A DNA stretch of 64,000 nt from Gymnogyps californianus (Eukaryota; Chordata; Aves; Accipitriformes; Cathartidae): NCBI RefSeq assembly GCF_018139145.2, contig NC_059483.1, forward strand, positions 3,225,001 to 3,289,000, in the 5' to 3' direction. Of the stretch, positions 10,746 to 25,429 are shown piece by piece. Under the pieces are notes generated by a model. That model was not told where the DNA came from, ran no database searches, and saw only the letters and a program-made list of their open reading frames with translations. Both the position numbers and the translations under genes were made by a program. Position 1 is the first letter of the stretch, and the number at the start of each line of letters is the position of its first letter.

Positions 10746-13700
10746 AACTGAGCACCTTCAGTCAGCCCAATCCTGAGTAGCCGCTAAGTACCACTGCCCA
10801 CAGCGCCTTAGGAATGCTCGGTTCCCATACGATGGAGGATGGCCCAAAACATAGTCCGCTGCTCGTAGAGAGGGCAGGAAGGGCCGGCGCTGCCTTTCCT
10901 GAATCCTAGTGAAGGTTTAACGTTGGACCCAACTGCGAAACAGAGTCTGGAGGAGGCAGGAGTGTTGTACTTGAGCCGTGTACGAATGAATCTCCTCATG
11001 TTATGAAATGTTATATAAATGTTATGTGTTATTTGTGTAATCTCATTCTGATTTATACAATAGTGGAGACTGCTCAGTAATCCAAAATAAATATATTTCA
11101 AGTTTAGCGCCAAGTGTTTTCAATTTGGGAGTGCCTGTGTCTCCAAGGTCACCTCATAAATCCTGGCCCTGTGGCACGGCGCTGCCAATCTGTGTGGGGT
11201 GTAATAACTCTTGAGGGAAATCAACGCTGAAAATGCTTCCGAATTTTTCAAAAGGAACATGCGTAGAATACATCATCATAACCCATCTGAGCATGCAACA
11301 TCCTTACAAGCGCCAGAGGAAATCATCATCCACCCTCAACTGGGTGGCAACCAAAAGCAAATAAGATCTGAAAGGTAAACCCATGGAAGCGGTGTGTGCA
11401 GACAGATGGCTTCCCTGAAAAGCCTTTTGGTTGTGCCACCTTCTCTGCATACGTTGTAACTCACCACCAAATGAACAAGCAAACCAGGTCACCTGCTTTT
11501 TTTTCCCAAACGAATCCACAAATAAGGCCAAAGGTAGAAGAGTCAGAAATCAAAAACTCCAGTTTAAAATTCAGACGTATTCTTTTTAGCAAATAGTCTA
11601 AAATACTTCATAAATCTGGCAAGAAAAACTGCCTTGCAGGTTTTTAGGATCGCTTGTAATAGTAGAGCTGACACTTTGAATAAAGCCTCACAGCATGACC
11701 TTCAGAAGCACGCTGCTGCACAACTGTGTCCCTGATTGACAATTGGGATGTTCATGCCAGAGCACCACTACAATATTTAGCACGGTAATATTAATTACGT
11801 AAAAACAAACTGTTTTCAATTACCGTGAAGGTTGTCACACAAGCATGAAAACAAAGCCAAGCGGAAGACAAAACTGGCACCATCCCTAACGCATTTGCAA
11901 CGTCCTGCCCTGCGATTGCGTTACGGAGGGGTCCGAGGCCCTGGGCCGACGGACGCGCCACGTGCTACCCGCTGCTGACACAGAGGAGTAAGTAAAGCGG
12001 TGCACAGCCCTGCAGTGCTTCCACAACAATTTGTACGGATAAACCAGACGTAGGGCCAGGCTGTGATTTATGGATGCTGAACTCGCAGCCCGAACTTGGC
12101 AGAGGCTTCGTTGTTTAGGCTGCAGTTTGTGTAAATCTTAGAAAGGGTTTGGGCATTGTTTGACTAATACAATAAGACTTCATTAAGCAACTCTACTTTA
12201 AATGACTGCTACAAAACATCTCCAAAGTTTACACTGTAGTTTTGTCTGACCTTTAATTAAAATACCAAGACCGTCTTTACAAGGTGAGGGCTATTCGTAA
12301 AGTCCTTTGAGGGGCTGTGTAAGTCTAGGACTGCTTATATCTCAGTGATACAGGGAGCGATACAGCTTACAAGGAGTTTCGGAGAAATTTGCCTTTCTTT
12401 TTAACCATCACCAGCCTCACATCATATGTGTTTCATTTTAGGACAATGCATCAAATACATCATCTTTAGGGAGATACAATGAGAAAAGAGTAATCAGCGA
12501 CTGGTTGAGAATTATCTGTGATGTGATCTGTAAATATTCTCAAGTCCACGTATACGTGACAATACAGATGATGATACGTAGGAGAATAAATCTTTTATAC
12601 AAAGTTGAAGTGATTTTAGTGCTGTGGCAAGGTGGTGGATGGACGGCCTTGGAGGCTGATGTCTTATTAGGGAGCAAGGAAGAAACTGAAGCAAAATCTC
12701 GGTGTTTTGCCAGCATAACCCAATGCTTGTTTCAGAAACCATTGCTTGGAGCTGCAAGGCTGTGTTCGCTCCAAACTGATTCACTCTTTGGCCGCTCTGT
12801 TCAGGTCCCTGCCAAAGATGCCAGCTAGTGCCGATTTCAATGAAGTATTTTGAAAATGTGGATATGTATCACTAAAAAAATTGTTGGGAACCAAAGATCT
12901 ATACCTCCAAACTTAGAGTCATCAAGTAGTCTTCGGATGTTAGCTTCAACAACTTCACTGTCCAAGGATAAAATACAGCTTTCAAGGTGCAGATTTCTAA
13001 AGGAGTCTTAATTTCTTCAGCTTAATTTCAAATTCTTTAGATCCATAAAGTCTCTGGAAGACAACAGCAGTTCTGCCTGAATCAAGGAGCACCGGAATGG
13101 ACCTAAAAATTATAGCTGGAAAAGAAAGGCTTTTGGAGTTTAAAAAGCTTGGCTTAAGTAGCAGCTGATTCTAGAATCTTTGTGTGATTTTCATTGGACT
13201 TTCTGTACCCAAACTCTCCCTGAACCTTTACAAAAATCCCTTAAGACTCACACTTCCTAATCACATTTGATAATAAAGCACATTTTTATGACCAAATAAT
13301 GAAATTCAGGATTTTTGAATGAAAATGATGCAATTCTTAAATGATAAAACTATAATTTTTAACTCTAAATTAAGGCCTTAGGTTACAAAGCAAAGAAGTT
13401 TAACTTTAAAAAAAGCAGAACGGGAAAACCCTGAAGCTTCTCAGTCTAATAATTATAAATTATTTTTGTCATGATTAAGATTCCAAGGTGACACCCACTG
13501 CTATGTTTTGGTAGTTAAAGAAACACGTTAATATAAACTTCATTATCTGCAGTGAATTTTTTTAGACTAGATTTAAAATGCAATAATCTAATTGCTTCAG
13601 AAATTAAAAGAAAAAAGCACCATATTTCTAAATCATTGCAACAGGGAAGTTTCAAATGACGCAACCTTAATAATACGCACGTTAAAAATGTTAAAAATAA

Positions 13701-14248
13701 ATACCTTTAAAACCACACAAAATTCAGAGTGTGTTGCCACGATAAGGTGCTGACATTTATAAATGCCATGTGATTAGCATGTGAAGAAGAGATACACATT
13801 CATTGTATGCTAAGACCTATTAATCATCCATCACCTGATAAACATACAGCATAATGCCCTCCTCGTTCCCTTTCAAAGTCCTAACAAAGATGGCTGTCGG
13901 TGCTGATAACGGAAACACTTCTTCAGATCCGTTAGTTAGGACTTCTGATAACAATAACGTTGTGCACCAGCTGTGCACAGCTGGGATCTTGTTAAAGAGT
14001 ACAAGGCATGTGGACTGTTGTGGGTCAAAATTAAAGATTGGATGAAAGAAGGAGCGTCAACCGATTGCCTCATCAACCATGGTGCTGTCATTCTTCTTCC
14101 AAAAGTAGCTGAGACTTACAGGCACTCTTGTGCATTTTCTGCTGGAAAACTTTGGTGTTTGGCTTTCAGGGAATGAATCTGCACTTCATGCTTCACGAAT
14201 GAAATCCTCCAGCCATGTGAAGCCCCACTGATTCCAACGTACCTCTGC
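10746..14248. other. Gene-free AT-rich stretch
   Basis: No gene, RNA or identifiable repeat seen. The best frame is 107 codons (12505-12828, plus) without domains. The portion 13200-13860 is strongly AT-rich with many ATTTAAAA-type strings and no reading frame of note. Confidence 0.45.
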
Positions 14249-14878
14249 ATGATCCTCCATGAGTCCAACTGTGTGATCTGGGAAAAAGTGGCAGCTTTTC
14301 TTCCCAGCGAAGCCTACGGAGATAGGCTCTCCAAGCCAGGTAAAATTCCAAGTATCCAGAGAAAAGTCAACTCAAGACACTTAGGAGTTCATGTCATAGG
14401 ACAAGAATTATCAAATCAAATGTGGTCTGTCTTACCTAACATCTTGCCTCAAATCATGGTTGTCATGTGTTATTCCAGAGAAAGGAGTGAGAAATGCCTC
14501 CTTCCTCTAGGACACAGAGCAGCTGGACATCCTGAAAGCGTGATGTTCAGTACTTCTGTGTCATCAAACACCCCGCTCATGAATCTGATTGCCAGCGGCA
14601 TCATAATTACAGCGAGGAGTGTAACAACTCTTGTGAATAACTGCCAAGAGGAAACTTTTTGCGACGTACAAGTTGTATTACTACCACCAAATGGAGAAAC
14701 TAGAACGAATACTTTTGTACGGGCACTTCAGCTTTTGACGTATATCTCCCACAAACAGAGGCAGACCTGCCTCCTTTCACCAGCAGAGCCTCCGATTTCA
14801 GAGCAGCGTCATGGGCCTGATGCGGTCCTCACACAAGCCACCCGTGGAGTTTTCACTGGTTTAGAGGTACAGGATTGA
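14249..14878 (+). other. Unrecognised 209-codon open frame, probably non-coding
   Basis: The longest frame outside the GC-rich island, starting at ATG 14249 and ending at TGA 14876-14878. The translation is of ordinary composition, with several cysteines, a short hydrophobic patch (around residues 110-130, IASGIIITA) and no domain I recognise. The ATG context is weak (TGCATGA). A donor-like CCAG|GTAAAA lies inside at about 14339. A frame this long in DNA of this composition is uncommon by chance but expected occasionally in 64 kb of six frames. It could be a lineage-specific ORF or a remnant. I do not call it a gene. Confidence 0.2.
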
Positions 14879-17800
14879 AGTCGTAGGTAGCCAACTAAAA
14901 CCCTTTCAAAATATGAACCGCTCTTCTCAGTAATGAGAACAGGAAGGCCTTTAAGCCTTTCCCTGGCATGGGAGCCACGGAGACAATTCTGAGCAAGACA
15001 CAGTCTATTGTTAATGTACAGATAAGGAAGGACAGAAATAGAATTGTATTAATTTCAGCACAGAAATACAGTGAAAAATATATTTGTGCCAAGGAAAAAG
15101 AAAGCAATACAAATTTTTCTTCGAAAGATTTCTATAGAGGCCATTAAAAACAGCAGAGAGGGGGAAAAAAGGGTGGGGGAAAACATCTCTCTGCAGCTTA
15201 TGCATAACAGATAAACTTTATTCCAGTAATGATAGGGTACAGTTTTATTTGAAGAGTAGTAGCCTGCCAATAATAAAGGTAAAGACAAATACTTTCGTAG
15301 CTGTTAGAAGAATAAAAACAAAGCTGACTCTTCTTTTTAATTGAAACAATTATTTTTTCCTGAGGACAGTTGGGTACATTCAACAGATAAGTTATTAACT
15401 GTCACTTTTGAATTTCAGCTTTATGCAGCAGTTACCAACACACTGATTCTGCATACATAATTTCCTAAAAGGGATCATATTATTACGGAGGTCATGTTAG
15501 CAGTATGTGAACATGCATATTCCCATATCTGAAAATAATATCCTGAATTGGATACGTCCTGTGGGAGAAAACAAAACCAAACAGCTTTGGCTCAAATGTA
15601 TTTATGATATTTAAGTAAACACAGGAAAGATTTTACATGTATGATAAAGCCAGAAAAAAGTCAAATAGGTGTAAACATGTTCTAGAGGGTTCAAAACGCT
15701 CTACCACCAAGACCATGAGACATTCAATGGGTGCTAAGCTTTATTTTACTAATCCACATATCCATATCTCCCAAACTTGCAAATACCACTGCAAATACTT
15801 TACTTGTGAGAAATTATAATCGCTTTTGGGACTACATTAAAAGGAACAGTTGTGGAGCTGCTGTATAAACCCAAATCGGAACATAGTATTAGCATCTTCT
15901 GCTGCAGTTGCCTGCTGGTGGGTAGATACCATCTGAAATGTTGAAATTTATTTCGTGAGTGGTTGCAAAAATAAGTAGTTCTGTAATCACAGATCTCATC
16001 AAAATTAACTCCTGTGCTGCCCCACAAGAAGTTTACTATCTAAGTAGAAGTAACACGTAAAAGTTGGTGTAAGAAAACAGAGATCCAAAGACATGAAGTG
16101 CTTTGTCCTATACAGAGAAATAACCAGCAGTTGAATCTTCCCGTTCCTACCTCAAGGGCTCAGGAACAAGACCCTGTTTGAAGTCACAGATGCTGCCGCC
16201 ACCTCTCATGGTCTCCTCTCCTATTGACTTACCGGCTGCTCCAGGTGCCTGCGCTCAGAGATGTCATTTCTTCCCAAGAAGACGCTGATCCCACTTGTTC
16301 CTGCTCTTCTCTGGAAGTGACAAAGAATAATCATCCAGACATTTAAAATGCCCTGCTTAGATCTTCACTTCGAAAACCAGACCTGTGCAGAGAGATCACC
16401 GAACCTATGCACAGCCTCACTCATGCCCTGGGAGCTCAGGATCGTCATGCTCGGGTGGGCTACGGGGGCTTCAGCCACAAAGGTGCCAGTGCCACCATTT
16501 CTGTAGCAGGTAGTGCAAGCATTTCCAAGAATTCTCATTTCTGGAGATGAATGCAAGTTTTTGGTGTGGTTGATTTCACCTCAGCTGAGTGTTTATAAGG
16601 TGATGTTTTGCTACTGAAATGAAGGCTTCCAGGATATCTTCAGGAGAAAGAAGCCCATAGAAGCAAAACCTCTGTGCAGCAGGATCAGGGAGTGCATTAG
16701 TGTTAACTGATGAACGTAAATGGTCCTGAATTCGGCTTTTGTGTATTCTGCAAGCTTTATGGACCTTCCTGTAGTGACAGAGCAGCTGATCATTCGTTAC
16801 AAGGAAAAAGAAGAAAAGAATGGTTGAAATCTTTCAAAAGCTAAGTGGTTTTTTTTCTAAAGAATGGATTTAGCTCTGTCAAAGGAAAGGCGAGTGAACC
16901 ATTTGAAACCCTAAGGAAATGCTTACTCCTTCCTTTGCAATGCTAGGATGTTCCACTAAGGCTTACATTATTAAGAGTCTTCCAATGGATTTATGAACAG
17001 AAGATTACATTCTTAATGCTGCTTCTCAGAAATTGAGTGAATAATTCAAGGCACACCAATATACTACGGAAAACAGAAAAGTACCTTACAGCTTGGTACC
17101 TTACAAAGAAAGTGAGCCTCAAGCTCACTCAAGCTATATAAATGTGATATATGTAGCATAAAGACCGCTGTATATGAGGCAGCAGTACGAAGTGAGGTGG
17201 TATAAAGCACTAAGTGGGAGCTACAGCATATGTAAACAATTGCTAGCAATAATGCACATGTAGAAGGTAAGATTGATAGCACTACCCATGAAAAACATAG
17301 TAGTTGGACCATTAATAAGATCCTTTTGTGCTTCATATTGACAGATTTAGAGCATCTGCTCATCAGAAGTCAAAGAAATTAGAGCGATAGCCCAGGGCAG
17401 TGAGTCAGCTACCAGAGGAAGTTCATCTTCATGTCAAGAGGAGAAAGGAGGAGCAGCCAGAAGCTGCCTCTTTAAATACCTGCACTGTACTCTTTTAACA
17501 ATGTGGGTTTTTTCCCTTTAAGAATGCTCGTGGCAAATAAGAAGAGGCTTTCATCAGATCTACCAGGGTAGAAAGAAGCCGTATTACATATCTGAGATAT
17601 TAGAGCAGGGAATGGCAGTATTCTGCTAGATTTGACAATAGGGAGCTGCTAACATGGAGGTGGTATGAGGAAACTCAAAATGGGAATGGTTTGATTGTTG
17701 ATTATTGTACGCAGCCCAAGTTTTTCTGAAGTGAACGGTAAATCAGTCATCCCTACACATGAATTCCTGCTGAGGTGTGAGAAGAGGCCTATATCCAATG

Positions 17801-20800
17801 ACCAGTGGAAGCAGATACCGTTGTGGACCTAAGCTAAGACATTAAAAGAGAGGAAAGCTTACAATCTTCAAGCCAATGTATTGAGGTATTCAAGGAAATA
17901 CCTCTTCCTTTCTCCTTCCCTATCAGAAGTTGGCATCACTGGTCCTTTCTGTCCCACCTCAAAGGCTGACAACAGACCTTCATCTCCATGCGGAGAAAGA
18001 CAGCCCGGCCACACGGCCCAGGAGCTGTGCTGATCCCTGGCAGGGCACTGGGAGGCAAACACACGCTGAAGGGCTGGTGTGAATAGTGCCTTTCCCGGAG
18101 GTACGAGCGCTGTCACCTGAGCGCTGGGTCGGAGAGGAGCTGATGCAAGGATGCGATGAGCCAGCAAAGGGATCTCTGGGGAAACATCTCATCAAAGGTT
18201 GGCTGTTTAATTGTAAAACGAGGACTGGTGTTGATTTGCACATCTGTCCCCTGTGAACACTTCTTCTTCCCCAAGGAGTCAGCGTCCCTGAGTGCTAACC
18301 TGATGGCTTTTCCATCAGAGTCATTATCTGCCAAAACTGTCCTCAAAACGCTTACGTGTCTGCTCAGTCGATCGTTTGAGAAGTGCACAGGGGATGCCAA
18401 ACCTGGGATGCCACAAGCTTTCTGCGAAGCATCCCCCACGAGAGCTGAAGTTGCTGGGGGTGTGCCAGTGCTTGGGCTGCACTTTCCAGGGCCAGCTCAG
18501 CCCAGCAAGGAAAAAGGACATTATCAAGGTACTGGTCATAAACTTTCTGATTCAGAGACTTGGTGCTTGTGGGACTCAGTGCTTAAACAGTCCCCCTAGA
18601 AAGGTCCCTCACTAGGTTTTACACCAGTTAGAGCCTGCCTGAGCAAAGCAGGGCACTGATACCAGTTTTCTCCACCTTCAGTATAACCTCTGCAGGAAGA
18701 CAAAAGATGGCATAAAAGAGCTGATCCAAGCCATCCTTATCAGCAAGGAGCTTTCCCCTTCTCAAACATGCACATCTTGACATCTGACTCAATACGACAG
18801 TTAAAATTGATCCCTGCGTGATGTCCCGAAGGCAATAACGGTGAAGAATGTGTGTCCTTTACCGCTTTTGGGCTACCTGCTTCCTTGTCTTTATTTTAAA
18901 TTACAGATGATAAATAAAGAGAAAGAAAGAGCAGAAGCAGCCTGTAGGAACAAAGGATCGTAGTCTTTTCTGTCCTGTGGAGTGATCCAGCTGATTTAAC
19001 TATGTAGAAATGTTTGATGCCTGCTGCAAGTTACTTCGCTGTGTGCTCTGTTTAGCTGTATGTGGTTTGTCTCTTTACTGTCTTGCTTTCTGGATTATTT
19101 TTAGATCTGAAAAATGTTCAGCAATTAGCTGCTTTCTTACTGTGGTTGTTCTTTACCAGGTGTTTGCAGGTTGCCTTTCTTTCTTGCTGGAAGCGTAACT
19201 GTTGCTGCAGAATGGCTTGGCTTACCTTGTGCCATGCAGTCAACAGAAAAGATTCGATTACTGACCCGTTTGCCAACACTAGCCTCCTGCACGTGTTCGG
19301 GTAATCCAAACATGCTTAGTTTTGTGTCGCACACAGGTGCTGCGCTGCTTAGGTAGCCCACAACTGCAATAATGGTTCTCTTTAAAAATTATCGTTTGCT
19401 ACTCCGTGGTATTAGTGTGGATAAATTCAGCAATAATGAATTTGCTACCGTCAAGTAAAAGAATCAAGTAGAGGTAAAAATTATATGTGAATGTTAATTC
19501 AGTGCTATTTGACACAGGGATAATTTTTCTTTTGTTGCACAATCCCATCCTCCTAAGCTTTCTAAAAGTCTCAGAAGATCTACCCCATGCAACATTCATC
19601 TGATGCGAATTGCATGTACCACGTGTACATCTAAGCACATGCACAGAAGTTGCGGACAAGGCAAGTAGCTGGATATTTGTTTAATGCTTTGGCAATATTC
19701 ATGACATTCTTATTTAAAGTCAACTCCCTTCTGATTTTACAGGCAATTATGGCTCAGTTAAGGCTATCATATCAGCCTGACTTTCCTTCCTCCCTCTCTC
19801 CCTTCCCTTTTTATTTCTGCATGTTAATCTGTTGGAAATCTGTGTCAAAACCTGTTTACGCTCATTCCCAACTACCACTTACATGGGCACTTTAATAATG
19901 CGCCTTTGCTGTAAGCACATTGCAGAGGCTCTGTTTCATACGGAGAGAGACAGAGACCACAAATGAGGAAAAAACATGTATTACATTCTATGGAAATAAT
20001 TTCTTTCCAGTCAAAAAGCCAATGAAGGACCGTGTACTATTTTTGCCCTACTTTGAGCTTTAGGCTGTGAAGCTGATACAGTGAAATGTCTCCAAGCTGA
20101 CTCTTGGCAGAGAAATTTTTCATGTTTTTGTTAGTTTTGTTTTCCTTAGAATTAGTTGAATCATAAATACTGTTATTTCCCCTCAGAAAGGAGGGGCCAC
20201 GAGGATAGGTGATAGTGTCCCTTTGGACAGTATCCACTAAGACCCCTATAAAACTATTTCACATCCTTAAACACCCAAGACCACATTGTCTCAACAGAAA
20301 TTTTAAGACTATCATTACACAGCAATACTTAGGCCCAGTACTTGAGAATAGTAATTTATTAGAATAATTATTTTTGTTTTAAAACAGAAAGATATCTTGT
20401 TTGAGCATTAGGTCCTTACCCCATCATTGACAGGCGTACCATGCACTAGTTGCCTAACGTGTTTTATGTAGCAACTCAACAGTACCAGCTCCTCAGAGAA
20501 GAAATGCTCTGTTCCGACTTGGTTATGAAACACTATGTACACTGCTGAAGGCTTATGGGTGGTGAATGGTAGAAGGAATCAAATAAAACAGCTGGTTTTT
20601 TTGAATGGAAGCAACTTCCTTTCTGGAAGAGAAGTCAATTAGTACAGTCCCAGTCAACCATCAGCTATGCTCTAGTTGAGACAGGGCAGCTATGTGCGTG
20701 TGTGCAGACATATGCACTCACCCTAGTCTTTTTAAGCAGCACGGATTGATAAAACAGAGCGGGGCAGGAGGGGCTGGAAAAAAAATAACACCGCTTGCTA

Positions 20801-23800
20801 ACAACATATTGTACATTTTCACTTCCACCCCCACGTTTTGAGCCTGCGGAGATTCTACAGTGTTGGAAGTGCGTCTTTTTACGTGCTCGTACTTGCTGGG
20901 AGATACTCCTGCTCAAGTGAGGCTAGGAGGGCTGTCCCAGGCTAACCAGTGTGCAGTGCTAGGATTTCACCTCCGGGTGCCCACAGCAGATTATAATCCA
21001 TTGCACTGCGGTCAAATCAGGTAGAGAGGGAGCATTTCTCAGCTGGCACAGTATTGCATTGCAAAATTAAATCCGCAGAGGGGGAGATGCAGCCCACACG
21101 TGATGGCAACCACAGAACCCACTCCCTGGAGGCATCAGCTTCTCCCAGCAAAGCAGGACAGGGGCTGCGAGAGAGGAGGGTGCCCTGCCGGCGGCTGCTG
21201 CCTCCAGCTCCCTGCCAAGACCACGAAAAGTGGAAAGCGGTGGCGGCGGCAGCAAGGCTGGGATTTAGTCCTTGCATCTATGTGTCTGCAGAGCTCGTGT
21301 GCCAAACGCTGCTCACTGTCTGTCTGCTAATAGAGGGGAGGTCAGCAAGGCTGATCTGGGTCATCTCCATTCATACTTCCCCCGTGTATTCCCTAAGAGT
21401 ACGTAAGGAAGAGTAATCCCCTGAAAAGTCTTATTTCACCCAGTCTTGAATCTCTGCTATTGTGCCTCAACAATAACCTCCCACAAGCGAAAGTGAAGCC
21501 ATCTCGTCTAAAGCAAAATAAAATAAGAAAACTATGTTGCTCTCTCGTATCTACCAACTTTTATAGTCTGATATTCACAATCAGATCATAACAGCTTGGA
21601 TCTTTTCTGTCATTTTGCCCAGCACACACTCTAAATAGCAGTGGAATTTAAACCACTATCTGTAATATTTTTATTGAAAACTGTATATGAAGAAGGATAT
21701 CTTGCTGAAATAAGCACCTTAGCCATTTCTGTATTTCAGGGGTTTTCATTTTTGATGACACACACTGTGTGTGAACCTTCATGACATACTGGCTAGGTAC
21801 TGGAAAGCGAGCAAAGTCCCATGCAGCCAAAGGTGAATTCCAACATTGCTGATATTTGTAATTGGAGTGAAGAAAGCAGATGAAGAAAACTTTTAATCTC
21901 TAACCTTCCTGACACATCAGCTGAGCCTTGGATGACCTTCACGAATTAGTGTTTTGCACAAGCTTGTCTGAATCTGTAGGCTGGCTTACAGTATCATCAA
22001 CAATATGCAAGGACACCTTTCACTTTATTTTGTTAATCAAAGACTTATCTCAAGTTTAAACTAGATTTTCTGGAAACCTATGCTAATGCCTTCTCTGATG
22101 GAAGAACTCCTATCTTTGTTGATGGGAGTCTTGTTTTCCAGTCTAGGTACCAACATTAAAAGCTGTGACTAGGTGTCCTCCCGAGATGTCTCCAGAACAA
22201 TGGTCATGCAGAGGTATTTTAAATATGTGGAAAAATTGAAGCCTCAGTGGTACTTTTAAAAACTAGCACCATCATATATTCACTACTTTCTGAGTTAAGA
22301 CAACTTGATTAGCGTGCAAAACATGTTCTTCATTTATCTTTTGTTTTCTGCTTGTTGTTAGTGTTTACTTTATAAATAGGCAGCATCTCTCAACATATGT
22401 TTGCTCTGCTTTATGTTTTGAACAGAGTATATAGGAGTAAGGGAAAAAGATATAATCTAAACAGGATGGCCGTATTCATTTGGGAATTATTTTCTGTTTA
22501 TTTTACATTTCCTAAGACACCTTTTAGGGTCCTGAACTAATACCTTTCCAACTTCTGTACTTCAGCTCATTGAACCCACTTTCCACTGTCACACCATCAG
22601 GAAGAAACGAGAAATTCTGAGGGTCAGTGAACACAGCAAACTCTCCCATTACTGCAAGTGAGACTATTGAGTTTTGGATTATTTGTATCTGTGATGCAGT
22701 GTGCCAGTACACTAAGATGCTCTAGGAACAACACTTCCAAAAAGCAGTTTACCTGGATTGGCATTGGCATATGGATTCCTATTGTAAAAAAGTCATAGTT
22801 CAAAACTTGGGAGAGGGTATTTTTCCTTTCAGCTGCTGCTGTTTTGCTTGTTAACATCTATTGGTCTTTTTGAATTTATTAAAAAACAACAAGTAAGCAT
22901 AGCTTTCCAAGCTGACCTCTCCATCAGTCTGTAGCTGTGTATGTACGTCCAAGCCTTAAAAGTCAGGGTAGGCGAAATGAGACCTATTCTACTGTTCAGC
23001 TAGCAACGCTTCTGTTTTGGCAGACCTTTCAAGGTCTAGTTTTGCTCTGCACTGGAACAAAAATCCTCCTGCCTACTAAAATCAAAGAAACCAATATATC
23101 ATTGTCGAAAGTCAAATGTATCGAGACTACCTGTCTGGGTTGAGAACAGTTTATTATACTTACAGCATTTACAAGTTCCTCAATCTATCTTCAAAATGTT
23201 TCCTAAAAATGTGTGCAAAGTTTTGGCTGTACAAATAAAACTGCTAAAAATCAGAACAATCATAAGCACTCCGTAGAGTACAAGGAGTCTAGAAAGCTGG
23301 TGTATAAATCAGCTGATCAGCAGAGGATGCGTGGCATTGTTCCAAGTCAGGCACTAGTCCTTGAACCTTCCCTTGGTGGTACTGTTTGTTGTTTAGTTTG
23401 TGATATGGACGACCATAAAGTTAAATCCTGATACAACTTGTTCGGTGTATCAAGAATGTATTAACGTGTACATTTTTGAGCATAAACTATTGATTCGGTT
23501 TTAAGGTCAAGTGATGGAAATACAGAGACTACAATATCAAAATGGCAGACTAAGTATCTCCATAGTAATCGTTTACACAACCAGAAATGCAACTGCTTGG
23601 AAACAGCAGTCAACAAATCTCTTCCTATCCATCACCTGTCTCAGAAACCCTAACTGAATAACTACATTTATACTAAACGCTTCTGCAACGCTCATATTTC
23701 TTCCAGAACTAAACATGCAGCATAAGTATATGATAGCGGGATCTGTGTAATTGTTTCTGACGCTATATCCGAGTTTGGTGTCTTCTCCTTTTCCATTTAA

Positions 23801-25425
23801 AACTACTGCAGAAAAACCTGAGCTGACACAGGCGTTGCGTCCAGCGGAGTGTGGCCCTGCTACGCCACTTCCAGCCCCAGCACGTGGGGAGGACATCAGT
23901 GCCACTGTCACCCCTTTCTTGGGTCTTCATCTTGGTGGGGGGGATCTGGTTATTACTGCTTGTCTTTCCTCGGCTCATTATATGTCTTCGTTTCTTTTGC
24001 TCTTTGTGTTTTTGCTCACCAGAAAAACGCGCTTGAAGCATAATACTGGTCTTCTATTAATAAAGACAGTAATAAAGGGAAACCCTGGAGTGTTACGGAG
24101 AAAGGTTACCTTGAGCTATGGGAACTGTCAGCATATCAAAGACATGTAGCTAAGCTTTTGTTTTGATTCTCCCTTACATTTTATGCTGAATTTTTTGGTC
24201 CTGTCCTCACTGTCTCCTTAATAAATTCCATGAAATTAGTGAATTTTACCTGATTTCTTTATAAAATCGGAAGACCCACAAAATGGCAATTCGATGCAGC
24301 CTAAGTAGAAACTTGATTGACATTAATACTGTAGCAATACTCTATTGAAATTTGCCCAATTCAGATTTTAACAGAAAAACATATGCTATGAGTAACAAAT
24401 AATTCTCATCATCCTCAAAAGCCTTGCCCCCCAAACACAAGTAAAGAAAACAAATGGCTTCAGTAATTAAATTCTACCTAAGTATGGTTTATTGGTGGTG
24501 ATTAATAAAATAATAGCAATATGTAGCTCTTGAGGGCTGACACAACAGTTAGCTACTGGCATCATTCTGCTGAAATCGGTTGAGTTACAGCCTGAGACTA
24601 TAGTCCAAACAATGCCACTAAATTAGCTGCCATTAAAAAGTAACTGCTAGCACTTTTACTGTTTCAGACTTCATTATCCTTTTTTTAATTTGGATGTTCT
24701 CCTCATGTAGCACTAAGGGCTTAAAATGTTGCATGCATTGTCATAGGCATACTCTTTCATAGTACAGGTAGTTCAATAAAGAATGACACTTTAGGCTGGT
24801 TTTTTGAGAGAGCGCGCTTACTTGAAGAATATCCTTCCCATTGAGTTATATATTTTTTAATGCACCTCTGAATAACTAGTAACAAAATTAGTGAGAACTT
24901 TCTGAAAAATTGAGAGACCAGTTCAAAATGTCTTGTACAGTGCAAGCCTCTATGAAGGCGCCTATGGGGTGTATTTTGCCTTTCTTTCATCCTACAGGGA
25001 CTCGTTGTGGCCTGTGTAATAGCCCCAGGTACCAGGAAGGAAAGTTGACTACTGAATTTCCCCTGTCACCGTTCCCCAGCTGGGTCTCTGTTTCTCCTCT
25101 CCAGGAGGACCATCAAATTCCTATTTACTTCTGTCACCAAGCTTGTAATATTCAACTCTATCTCACACTTGTTGGGAAACCCAGGCCCTTCGCTTGTCAT
25201 TAACTTCTCCCCAGTCCTGCCTGGCTCTCCCTTCCTCTGCTTGGTCTTGAGCCCTTGGGAAAAAAGGTGCATGGCCAAGCCTTTGAACCTGCACCTCCTG
25301 CAGCTCGGTTGGCTCCAGCTGCCACAATAACCATGTCATGCCATGGTTTTCCTCAATGCATCCAACCCCGTCTGGAAACCGGTTGGATCTCATCATGCCT
25401 CCTCTTCTGATTGAAAGATTGTCCC
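14879..25425. other. Long gene-free stretch
   Basis: About 10.5 kb with no supported gene. Frames stay under 150 codons; the largest are 147 codons at 18156-18599 (plus) and 132 codons at 23751-24149 (plus), neither with a domain. A GC-richer island-like segment near 21100-21260 has opposing frames of 60-120 codons that are shadows of each other. No satellites or clear interspersed repeats were recognised. Confidence 0.45.
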
Positions 25426-25429
25426 AGAA

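Noticed and set aside
24540..24605. Possible further copy of the unnamed amniote repeat (CTGAAATCGGTTGAGTTACAG)
   Set aside because: Only about 20 bases resemble the repeat, which is too short and diverged to support.
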